Shown here: positions 52,596-60,316 of the stretch, piece after piece
How the letters are laid out: each line of letters starts with the position of its first letter
Numbering within the stretch: position 1 is the first letter of the stretch
Origin: JAAVFS01 sp964018905
GTDB lineage: Bacteria; Bacteroidota; Bacteroidia; Bacteroidales; Muribaculaceae
Length of the DNA stretch: 64,000 nucleotides
NCBI GenBank assembly: GCA_964018905.1
Contig: CAXHRO010000013.1
Coordinates: 17,279 to 81,278, forward strand
Direction: 5' to 3'
Notes under the pieces: generated by a model
What the model was told of the DNA's origin: nothing
Seen by the model: the letters and a program-made list of their open reading frames with translations, nothing else
Database searches by the model: none
Position numbers and translations under genes: made by a program

Positions 52596-55003
52596 AACTT
52601 TGTATTGGTGATAAGTATTTTTGTCGCTGTAGGCAGTGATGCCGAGGTGACGGTGAGTGTGGGGGAGTGGTGGCGCGGGGCTTTGACAACGGCGACTGCA
52701 CGGCCATGGTAGGTCTGGCGTATCGGGCGTGTGTATCCTACGGGATCGGTGGGATCGGCGTTGCCTGTGGCCAGTATGGTGGCACCATCAGTGATATTGA
52801 ATGTAAGGAGTGTGTCGTCGGTCGGATTTATACGTCCCTGGCTGTCGACTACCGATGCTGTAACGAATATTAGGTCATAGTCGGTGCTCTCGGTGCCTAT
52901 GCGCTCGAAGTCCAGGACTACATGATCTGATTTGCCGGCTGTCGACAGTGTGTCGCATATCATCTCTTTTCCTTTCGCATCAAGAGCTACGGCTCTGAGT
53001 GATCCAGGCTGATAGGGTAAGGTGAAGATGGCCTTGTAGGAGGTGGATTCGTCGACTTTCTTCTTTTCCACAGGCTTGTCGTTAAGGTACAACTGTACCT
53101 GAGGATAGCGGGTCATCACCTCTACTTCTATCGGTTTGCCCTCATGTCCTGGCCAGTTCCATGACTTGAGCGTGGGATATGTACCCCATAGTGTTTCTTT
53201 GATCCTGCCGTGGTATCCGTCGGGTTCTCTTACGGCGATTATGATGGTGTCAAGGTTGTTGTGAAGCATGTCCCTGTAGTAGCTTATGGGCTTGCGTTCA
53301 CCGGTGATGTCGATATCGCCGCACACACCGTTGTGCCATGGCCACAATGGTCGTTCGTAGTGCTCGCCTTGAACATCACCCTCGTAGTAGTGGCGTCCTA
53401 TGCCGCTCTCGCCGAGGTAGTCGATGCCTGTCCATACGAAGTCGCCTATGACATAGGGTAGATCCCGAACTTTCAAATAGTTGGCGAATGCGTCACGCGG
53501 ATATGACTCGGTCTGCCATATCACGCGTTCTGGTACTCGTTCGTGATCACTCTCGGCCTTGTGGATCATGTAGTTGTAGCCTGCTATATCGTGTTGCTCG
53601 GCCAGCGCATCGTATATCTCCCAGTCTGCATCCCATGACGCCAGCGCCTGGGTGACAGGTCGGGTGGGGTCGAGTCTGCGGCATAATGCGGCCATCTCGC
53701 CGGCTGTTTCCACTGCTTCGGGGCTCTTGCGTTCCAGGATCTCGTTGCCTATGCTCCAGGCTATTACCGACGGGTGATTCCTGTCGCGGCGCACCATTGC
53801 CTCAAGATCGACGGGCCATTGTTCGTCGAATACTTCTCCATAGTCGTGGGGGGTCTTCTTCTGGGCCCAGCCGTCAAAAGCCTCGTCGATTACAAGCAGG
53901 CCTATTTGGTCACAGGCGTTAAGGAAAGCCGTAGAGGGCGGGTTGTGGCTCGTGCGTACAGCGTTGAAGCCGGCGCGTTTTAGCATCAATGCCTTGTGCC
54001 ACTCTGCCGCGTCATATGCCGCGGCTCCGAGAATGCCGTTGTCGTGGTGTACGCAGGCGCCGTTGATGCTGATAGGCTGGTCGTTGAGGAATGCACCCTC
54101 TTCGGCATCATAGTCAAACGTGCGCAGGCCGAAGGTAATCCTTTCGGTACTCTCTTCACCATGGCCGTCGGTAACGGTGAGCACTGCCGTGTAGAGTCTC
54201 GGAGTGTCGGGAGTCCATACCTGCGGATCGGGTATGGGGAAATCGAACAGAAGGGGTTTGGCAAATTCGTTTGCCCCAAGTGTCACGGTCATTGCCTCGG
54301 GTTGGAGCGCTACTCCTTGGGGATCGGTGACGGTGAGTGTCGCGGCCAGTGAGCGTGGCGTGGCTCCCGATTCACTGCGTGAGTCGAGTATCATGGCCTC
54401 CATTCGCCCTATCGCCATGCCGGGGCGTATGCCCGGGGTGGTGACGAACATGCTGCCCGGCTCGATGTAGACCGGATTGTAGTGTTCGAGCCATACCGGC
54501 CGATAAAGCCCGGTGCCGCTGTACCATCGGCTGTTTTTCTGCTCGCTGTTGTCGACGCTGATGGCTATCGTGTTGTCTCCGGTCTCGAGATATTCGGTCA
54601 CGTCGACCCTGAACGATGTGTAGCCGTAGGTGTGTGAGTCGACTTCCTCTCCGTTGACCCATACAGTGGGGTTCATGTAGGCGCCTTCGACATACAGCTG
54701 GTATGAGCCTGAACGTATGGTATCCATGGGCAGGGTATAACGGTATACAGCCTCCAGGCCTGGCAGATACCCGCCGTCATTGCCTGAGTTTGCCGCCGAG
54801 TCGGGATTGAAATGTATGCTCCAGTCGTGTGGCAGATCGGTATGCGTCCATTTGCTGTCGTTGAAATCGCGGTCGGTATATCCGGCCTGGTTGCCGGTTG
54901 TCGTGCGCCATCCTTTGTCGAGGCATATGCGGTCGGGCGTGAATGCTCCGGCTGTGGCGCATGCCGCGGCAATGGCGATTGTCAATGTGATTAATTGCTT
55001 CAT
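52592..55003 (-). CDS. GH2 beta-galactosidase
   Basis: An 803-residue glycoside hydrolase family 2 enzyme with signal peptide (residues 1-20). Domain order: jelly-roll sugar-binding domain (about 25-180, with WTHTDLPHDWSI and WYSGTGLYRPVWLE), an Ig-like domain, then the TIM barrel (about 300-600). NGACVHHDNG, RTSHNPPS, WSIGNEILE with the acid/base Glu (near 417), and QTESYPRD, with a probable nucleophile Glu, are visible, followed by FVWTGIDYLGESG. C-terminal DUF4982-like and Ig-like domains follow. It lies between the helicase-nuclease and esterase genes, with 4-bp overlaps on both sides. Confidence 0.93.
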   Translation of the reverse strand: MKQLITLTIAIAAACATAGAFTPDRICLDKGWRTTTGNQAGYTDRDFNDSKWTHTDLPHDWSIHFNPDSAANSGNDGGYLPGLEAVYRYTLPMDTIRSGSYQLYVEGAYMNPTVWVNGEEVDSHTYGYTSFRVDVTEYLETGDNTIAISVDNSEQKNSRWYSGTGLYRPVWLEHYNPVYIEPGSMFVTTPGIRPGMAIGRMEAMILDSRSESGATPRSLAATLTVTDPQGVALQPEAMTVTLGANEFAKPLLFDFPIPDPQVWTPDTPRLYTAVLTVTDGHGEESTERITFGLRTFDYDAEEGAFLNDQPISINGACVHHDNGILGAAAYDAAEWHKALMLKRAGFNAVRTSHNPPSTAFLNACDQIGLLVIDEAFDGWAQKKTPHDYGEVFDEQWPVDLEAMVRRDRNHPSVIAWSIGNEILERKSPEAVETAGEMAALCRRLDPTRPVTQALASWDADWEIYDALAEQHDIAGYNYMIHKAESDHERVPERVIWQTESYPRDAFANYLKVRDLPYVIGDFVWTGIDYLGESGIGRHYYEGDVQGEHYERPLWPWHNGVCGDIDITGERKPISYYRDMLHNNLDTIIIAVREPDGYHGRIKETLWGTYPTLKSWNWPGHEGKPIEVEVMTRYPQVQLYLNDKPVEKKKVDESTSYKAIFTLPYQPGSLRAVALDAKGKEMICDTLSTAGKSDHVVLDFERIGTESTDYDLIFVTASVVDSQGRINPTDDTLLTFNITDGATILATGNADPTDPVGYTRPIRQTYHGRAVAVVKAPRHHSPTLTVTSASLPTATKILITNTKL

Positions 55004-58000
55004 ATCTGTACTATTAGGCTGTCATTATCGGTTATGTACCATATGTATCCTCTTGTCTCGGCATGGGTGTTGCCTTTGACGTCCTTGCGGTATTGTTCGA
55101 CCTGTGCCACATATTTCATGTGGGTTGAGTTGCCGTCAAGGCTCTCTGGCAGGTGTTCGACAAACTTGTAGTCGATGACATCTACCGAGCCGTCCCGGTG
55201 CCATACCAGGCGGTCGGGGCGTCTTGTTTCGCCACGGGAGGTGACGGTACGCTCGGTAATGACACGTTCGAATCCGTCAAACCATCCGATGGCGTCAGGA
55301 TCCTCGACAACATGTCTCAGTCGGTGGTAAATCCTGTCGTATGTGTTCTTGTCGAGATGGAACCTGTATCCCTGGCGTCTCATGGCCAGCTCAAGGCTCT
55401 CGCGAGTGGTGACACGACTCATCACCGCGTGCATGAATGTGCCTGCATGTCTGGGGTCGTCAATGTCAAACGGGCCTGTGACATCAAGCTGGGTACATGC
55501 GCGTGCGCGCTCGATGAAATCGGATGTATTGTATCGGGTAAGTTCGATTACACCGTCACCGGTATCTTTTTTTTCTTTTTTAGCGGGATTTGCCATGGTG
55601 GGTTCTCCGAGGGTGAATGTGTTGCCGTCAAAGTGGCTTTTCAGCTCAATGGTCCATGGCTTGGCTTTGTCGGGTATGCAGAGACTGTCGAGATAGGACT
55701 CATCGGTCTTTTCCAGTGCCTGTTTGAGCAGTCTCCAGAATGTGTCGCCGGCTTTGTAAGGCGAATATACGATAAGCTCGGTTGTTGGGCGTGTCATGGC
55801 CACATAGTTGACGTTAAGTTCGTCGACGTAGCTCTGTGCGATAGCGTTGAGACAGGAGTTGCCGTAAATTGTCGATGTGGCCATCTTGCCTGTGACGTTG
55901 AGCGGCATGGCCGGCGGGACGTCGGCTGGATCTGTCCCGAGAGCCTCAAGCATGGTGGGGTCGAGGTCGACCCAGTGACAGCTTCGCTCCTTGAACATGG
56001 CACCGTTGGCATACGGTATGTGTACGCATGGAAATTCAAGGCCCTTGGACTTGTGTATAGTCATGACTGTTAGCGAGTCGTTGTCGTTAGGGCTTGTGAG
56101 TGTGCTACGGCACCCGTTCGAGTCCCACCAGTCGAGGAAGCTCTTGATGTCGTGACATCCGCGTTGGCTGTAGTCGTAGACGAGGTCCTGGAATGTCGTT
56201 AGGAAGAGGTTGTCGCTCTCTTTCAATGGCTCGGGTACGAAGGTATGTATGATTCGTTCCACTACAGCCGGCAGGTTGAGGCATTCCATGTCGAGCAGAG
56301 ACTTCATCGCGTCATCGTTACAGTCGGAGTCGTCGGCTGGAGTGCGGTTGTCCACGAGTGCGGCGTCGAGGGCCTCCGATGCGTTGTACGGGGTGCCGTC
56401 ATCGTGGGTGAGGTGCATGTAGAACTGGAACCGGTTTACAAGCCGTGCCCGGCGGTAGGCATCGCTTTGTTTCACGACCGGAGGCTGTTCGCCTTGTGAA
56501 CGGGCCACAGCCTTAGCGTCGGCTTCCAGGAATTCGGGCAGGCTCACGAGTCTCAGGATGCTGATGATAAGTCTTATAGATGCGCTTGACGACAGTCCCA
56601 TGGCTTCCTCGCTTATGATGTCGAATTGTGGCAACGGGTTATCTGTGTCATTCATTTTACGTAGAAGATGGGTTATTACGCTTTGGCCTTTTCTATGGTC
56701 ACGTACAAGTACGGCGATGTCTCTGGGACGGTATCCCGAGTCAAGTTGGCGTCTTATCTCGGCTGTCATGAACTCGAGTGCCGGATCAATATCAGGCGGC
56801 TGGTTGACCGCAGTGTCGGTGTCTGTCTGCGTGTCAGTGTCGGTATTGGAACTGCCCTTTCGCGACGGCGCCTCGCTCTCGAGATAAATTTTTACATAAC
56901 CGTGTTTCTCCTTGCGCCGGGGATCGATCTGCTGTATGATGTTTCTGTAAGTCTCGCTGGCCGACAGCACACCTGGACGCTGGCCGTTCTTCTCGTCGAC
57001 AAGCATGGCGAGGGTCTTGAATACAGTGTTGTTGAACCGTACGATCTCTTCGGCACTGCGCCAGTTGCTGTTGTCGCTGAGGTCTATACCCTTGATGTCT
57101 ACTGTCCCGTCCGCGCGGTAGCGTCGTGTGGTGTCTTTCTCGACGGTCTCTCCAAGCAGGCGGGGATCTGAGTTCCTGAAACGGTATATACACTGTTTCT
57201 CGTCGCCGATTACCAGATCGTCCTTGCCGCGTCCCAGGCTTTCCATCACCAGTGGTTTGAGGTTTTCCCATTGCATGGGCGATGTGTCCTGGAACTCGTC
57301 GATAAGGAAATGATCGAGATAATATCCTAACTTCTCGTAAATGAACGGCGTCTCGTCGTCGTTGATGAGCCCTTTGAGTATGCTGTTGGTCTCGCTTAGC
57401 AATACGAGTTGATTGTCACGGCAGTATGTGTCGATATGTGTCATTATTGTCGACAGCAGGCCGAATATGTAGGCCCTCGAGGCCATGGGCTTGAACTCGG
57501 CGACGATACTGTCATACCTCAGGTAGTCGCTGGCCAGGTCACAGCATCGTCCGGCTATCCCTGGCTTAGGGCCATACTTCTTGACGGCGGCCTTGGTGAA
57601 TGCGGCTTCGCCGTCGGATGCGATCTTTTCCACGGTCTTGAGACTCGCGAGAGTCTCTCCTGCCGACATTTTCACCATTGCATTGCGCCAGTGGTGATAA
57701 TAGGCGTCGTCCGGCATCGACTTCAGCAGGTCTCCGGCTATGCCGGCGATCTCTTTACGCAGTTCCCGTGTGATACTGGCCAGGCCCGATGTGAATCTCA
57801 TCAGCCGGGCATGGTCGGCAAAGTATGGTCTGAGGATGTCAAGGCGGCGCTTGAACTCCTCGTTGAATACTTCTTTCATCTCCTGTACAAGCTCGCCGTG
57901 CATGTGTGATCCGCGGGCAAACATGTTGAATGTACTTCCGTCGGACATTTTCGACTGCATGAACTGGTAGAGCCAGTCTTTGATCCACCGTTGCTCCACA

Positions 58001-58581
58001 TCCTCGGGGGTATCGGGTATGGTATGGTAGTTGAGCGAGTTGAACATCTCGTTGACACCGAGTGCAATGGCAAATTCATTGTCAAGCTCGACGCTGTAGT
58101 TGTCGGGAAGTTCGACCTCGCGGGTGAACATTCTCAGGACACTCTGGAAGAATGAGTCGATAGTGCTTACATTGAAATAGCTGTAGTCGTACAATAGATT
58201 GGTAAGCGCTGTCCTGGCCGCATCACGTAGTTCTTCCAGGGTGCATCCGAGTCCGTTAGTAGGGTCCAGAAAATCGCCGGTATAGTCACTCATCAGAGTG
58301 GTTTTCTCTGACTCCCCGGCTTTTAGCCCGAGCTCATGTAGTTCCTCAGCGGTCGACATGCCGGCCAGTAACGCAAGCTCTTTGATTATACGGCGGGTCA
58401 TCTCGTTGGTAGCCTTGTTGGTGAACGTGATGGCCAGTATGTGGCTATGTTCGCTCGCAGGCTTGCGGCGTAAGCGATAGCGGCCGTTCTCGTCCTTGGC
58501 CGCTATTAGATATTTAATGTATTCGCGAGTCAGGGTATAAGTCTTTCCCGACCCGGCCGAAGCCTTGTAGATCTGTAACAT
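55000..58581 (-). CDS. UvrD-type helicase with RecB-like nuclease (AddA-like)
   Basis: A 1,193-residue DNA helicase-nuclease for double-strand break processing. Motif I is ASAGSGKTYTLTREY, Ia ITFTNKATNEMTRRI, II LIDEFQDTSPMQWEN, III VIGDEKQCIYRFRNSDPRLL, V TIHKSKGLEFPCVHIP and VI YVAMTRPTTELIVYSP. The C-terminal PD-(D/E)XK nuclease (about 1,060-1,190) shows RRPDRLVWH and SVDVIDYKF. This is AddA/RecB architecture; the usual AddB-like partner gene is not adjacent. Its stop overlaps the GH2 start by 4 bases, a strange pairing. Confidence 0.92.
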   Translation of the reverse strand: MLQIYKASAGSGKTYTLTREYIKYLIAAKDENGRYRLRRKPASEHSHILAITFTNKATNEMTRRIIKELALLAGMSTAEELHELGLKAGESEKTTLMSDYTGDFLDPTNGLGCTLEELRDAARTALTNLLYDYSYFNVSTIDSFFQSVLRMFTREVELPDNYSVELDNEFAIALGVNEMFNSLNYHTIPDTPEDVEQRWIKDWLYQFMQSKMSDGSTFNMFARGSHMHGELVQEMKEVFNEEFKRRLDILRPYFADHARLMRFTSGLASITRELRKEIAGIAGDLLKSMPDDAYYHHWRNAMVKMSAGETLASLKTVEKIASDGEAAFTKAAVKKYGPKPGIAGRCCDLASDYLRYDSIVAEFKPMASRAYIFGLLSTIMTHIDTYCRDNQLVLLSETNSILKGLINDDETPFIYEKLGYYLDHFLIDEFQDTSPMQWENLKPLVMESLGRGKDDLVIGDEKQCIYRFRNSDPRLLGETVEKDTTRRYRADGTVDIKGIDLSDNSNWRSAEEIVRFNNTVFKTLAMLVDEKNGQRPGVLSASETYRNIIQQIDPRRKEKHGYVKIYLESEAPSRKGSSNTDTDTQTDTDTAVNQPPDIDPALEFMTAEIRRQLDSGYRPRDIAVLVRDHRKGQSVITHLLRKMNDTDNPLPQFDIISEEAMGLSSSASIRLIISILRLVSLPEFLEADAKAVARSQGEQPPVVKQSDAYRRARLVNRFQFYMHLTHDDGTPYNASEALDAALVDNRTPADDSDCNDDAMKSLLDMECLNLPAVVERIIHTFVPEPLKESDNLFLTTFQDLVYDYSQRGCHDIKSFLDWWDSNGCRSTLTSPNDNDSLTVMTIHKSKGLEFPCVHIPYANGAMFKERSCHWVDLDPTMLEALGTDPADVPPAMPLNVTGKMATSTIYGNSCLNAIAQSYVDELNVNYVAMTRPTTELIVYSPYKAGDTFWRLLKQALEKTDESYLDSLCIPDKAKPWTIELKSHFDGNTFTLGEPTMANPAKKEKKDTGDGVIELTRYNTSDFIERARACTQLDVTGPFDIDDPRHAGTFMHAVMSRVTTRESLELAMRRQGYRFHLDKNTYDRIYHRLRHVVEDPDAIGWFDGFERVITERTVTSRGETRRPDRLVWHRDGSVDVIDYKFVEHLPESLDGNSTHMKYVAQVEQYRKDVKGNTHAETRGYIWYITDNDSLIVQI

Positions 58582-58680
58582 CGTATAGACGCGGCATGTC
58601 GCGTTAAAAAGTTAAATAAAGAAAGAGAACCCTGGCCGGGTTAACGATAAAAAGGTGTGTGGGATAGAGACTGATGGCAT

Positions 58681-59022
58681 TTACCCGTTGACTTTGAACC
58701 CATTCTCCCTGAGCAGTTCCACGACCTCTCTGCGGCGTTCTCCTTGTATGAGTATTTCTCCGCCGCGGCTTGATCCTCCTGTGCCAAGGCGGGTTTTGAG
58801 TCGGCGGGCCAGCTCGGCAATCTCGTCATCGTCCATGCCGGTGAAACCGGTCACTATGGTTGCTGTCTTGCCGCCTCGCCCCTTGCGCTCGATGATTACC
58901 TGGAGTTTGCAGGCCGGAGTATGTCGTGGCGTTGGCTCTTCGGTTACAATCTGATCTTCCCCCTCGGGGAGGTTGGGATTGGAGGCCATGAATTGTTTCA
59001 GCGCGTCTTCAAGGTTATTCAT
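58681..59022 (-). CDS. SUI1/eIF1-like translation factor (YciH)
   Basis: A 113-residue protein with a SUI1 domain (about 35-113): LQVIIERKGRGGKTATIVTG, then LARRLKTRLGTGGSSRGGEI and IQGERRREVVELL. Bacterial YciH-type SUI1 proteins can check start-codon fidelity in translation initiation in vitro. Length and motifs are normal. Its start overlaps the upstream lipoprotein stop by 4 bases. Confidence 0.93.
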   Translation of the reverse strand: MNNLEDALKQFMASNPNLPEGEDQIVTEEPTPRHTPACKLQVIIERKGRGGKTATIVTGFTGMDDDEIAELARRLKTRLGTGGSSRGGEILIQGERRREVVELLRENGFKVNG

Positions 59023-59468
59023 ATCAGGGAATCGGGAAGTTGGATATATAGGGAGTCTTCGTCAATATACCAGTTATGTTCTCCACCGCTCAGCATCCTG
59101 TCAAGTTGCATCATGATCTCGACATGCCGGGCTTCATCGATAGGCACATTGTCGTAATACATGCGAGCCGAGTCGCTGTTGGCTCTCAGCGCGCTCTGAT
59201 AGCACTGTGTAGCGGCGGCAGTGCATATGCCGCTGTCATCGGTATCACTCATTTTCATGTATACCAATGACAGACGGCATAGTTCGCCGGCAGTGAGTGT
59301 GGATGTGGAGTCGGTAACGAATGTATCGCATATCGACCTTGCCAGCTTGTAGTCGCCTGCGGCCACTGCCTGTTCGGCGGCTTCGATGGCGTCGCCATTG
59401 TTGTCGCCACCACATGATGCCATTGCACATGAAGTGAGCAATAGAATATATATAAGTATGTGTTTCAT
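59019..59468 (-). CDS. small lipoprotein with helical repeat region
   Basis: A protein of about 149 residues, unrecognised beyond its layout. The signal MKHILIYILLLTSCAMASCGG has two possible lipobox Cys. The body shows TPR-like helices (IEAAEQAVAAGDYKLARSIC and AGELCRLSLVYMKM, then AATQCYQSALRANSDSARMY). The ORF is open from 59552 inside bcp, but that extension is basic and shadow-like; 59468 is the start. Confidence 0.75.
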   Translation of the reverse strand: MKHILIYILLLTSCAMASCGGDNNGDAIEAAEQAVAAGDYKLARSICDTFVTDSTSTLTAGELCRLSLVYMKMSDTDDSGICTAAATQCYQSALRANSDSARMYYDNVPIDEARHVEIMMQLDRMLSGGEHNWYIDEDSLYIQLPDSLI

Positions 59469-59499
59469 AAGTCGGGTATGGTGTTGGGTAATTGTCGTT

Positions 59500-59952
59500 T
59501 TACGACAATATCTGGGCGGCGTGATCCTTTGTCTTGACCTCTTTGGGGCCAATAATGCGGGTTACAACACCCTCGGGGTTGATTATGAATGTCGTGCGCA
59601 ATGTTCCCATATACTTGCGCCCGTACATCGATTTCTCGGCCCATACTCCGAATTCCTCCACCAGCCGGTGGTCACTGTCGCTTATCAGCGGGAAAGGAAG
59701 CGAGTTCTTTTCCTTGAAGCGCGCATGTGATTTCGCCGGGTCTACACTAACTCCGATTACCTGATAGCCGGCGTCAAGCAGAGCCTGATAGTTGTCACGC
59801 AGATTGCATGCCTGGGCAGTACATCCCGAGGTTGAATCTTTCGGATAAAAATAAAGAGCCACTGTGCGTCCGCTGTAGTCGCTCAGGCGCACTTCTTTTC
59901 CATTCTCGTCGAGCCCCAGCAGGTCGGGGGCCTTATCTCCTAACTGTATCAT
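59500..59952 (-). CDS. bcp: thioredoxin-dependent peroxiredoxin, Bcp type
   Basis: A 150-residue cytoplasmic peroxidase of the PrxQ/Bcp family. MIQLGDKAPDLLGLDENG begins the protein. FYPKDSTSGCTAQACNLRD holds the peroxidatic Cys and the resolving Cys five residues later. VVTRIIGPKEVKTKDHAAQIL ends it. It reduces H2O2 and organic hydroperoxides using thioredoxin. The start at 59952 matches the family and lies just after the promoter box at 59965-59958, excluding the longer ORF from 59988. It heads the bcp-to-esterase run. Confidence 0.93.
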   Translation of the reverse strand: MIQLGDKAPDLLGLDENGKEVRLSDYSGRTVALYFYPKDSTSGCTAQACNLRDNYQALLDAGYQVIGVSVDPAKSHARFKEKNSLPFPLISDSDHRLVEEFGVWAEKSMYGRKYMGTLRTTFIINPEGVVTRIIGPKEVKTKDHAAQILS

Positions 59953-59957
59953 GACAA

Positions 59958-60032
59958 CAAAGATACGAATAAGTCGAGAGCAAATCAAAAATTTATTTTT
60001 GAAATTGCCGAGCGAGAGTATCTAAGACTGTA
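59958..60032 (-). repeat. 75-bp promoter-bearing palindromic repeat, bcp copy
   Basis: It aligns end to end with the parE units: CAAAGATACG against CAAATATACG, then ATAAGTCGAGAG, a central AT-rich palindrome, and CCGAGCG near the far end. On the minus strand it supplies -7 TATCTTTG (59965-59958) and -33 TTTG (59989-59986), 20 bases apart. Its far edge lies 2 bases from the type IX domain remnant. Confidence 0.85.
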
Positions 60033-60034
60033 CA

Positions 60035-60133
60035 TTACTTTACAAACTTCATTGCCACTGTCCGCCCCGTCGACGGTACCACCTGTATAAGATACTCCCC
60101 TCGAGGCAGTGCCGATATGGATTTATAATTATG
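60035..60133 (-). pseudogene. remnant of a type IX sorting domain
   Basis: On the minus strand the frame ending at 60035-60037 (TAA) reads YKSISALPRGEYLIQV, then VPSTGRTVAMKFVK. This matches the end of the protein at 33029-34033 (STMPRGEYLIQVIPSAG, then VVRKFVVP). The upstream part of the gene is gone: a TGA interrupts the frame a few codons before the matched region, and no signal or body is found. Nucleotide similarity to 33040-33110 is also clear. Confidence 0.8.
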
Positions 60134-60316
60134 AACATGGTCTCAAATTTCCGTAATCCGCGTAATTTGCGGTTTAGGTGTTTTTTGAATCTTAAAATGA
60201 TGAAAAAATGTGTAATTTGTGGGTGATCTCGTACATTTTTAGTAATTTCGCACCGTTAATGCGTATTCATACGCAGTTGTGTATGATAATAATTCTAAAC
60301 CAATAGATAATAGATT
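60134..60316 (+). promoter_or_regulatory. nifJ upstream region
   Basis: A 183-base gene-free, AT-rich leader. TAATTTCG at 60243-60250 is a near match to TAnnTTTG and the best -7 candidate, with a TTTG about 23 bases upstream. No stronger signal is seen. Confidence 0.3.

Noticed and set aside
55153..56073. 306-codon plus-strand frame opposite the AddA-like gene
   Set aside because: Antisense to clear helicase and nuclease motifs, Cys/Val-rich composition, no start signal. Shadow frame.
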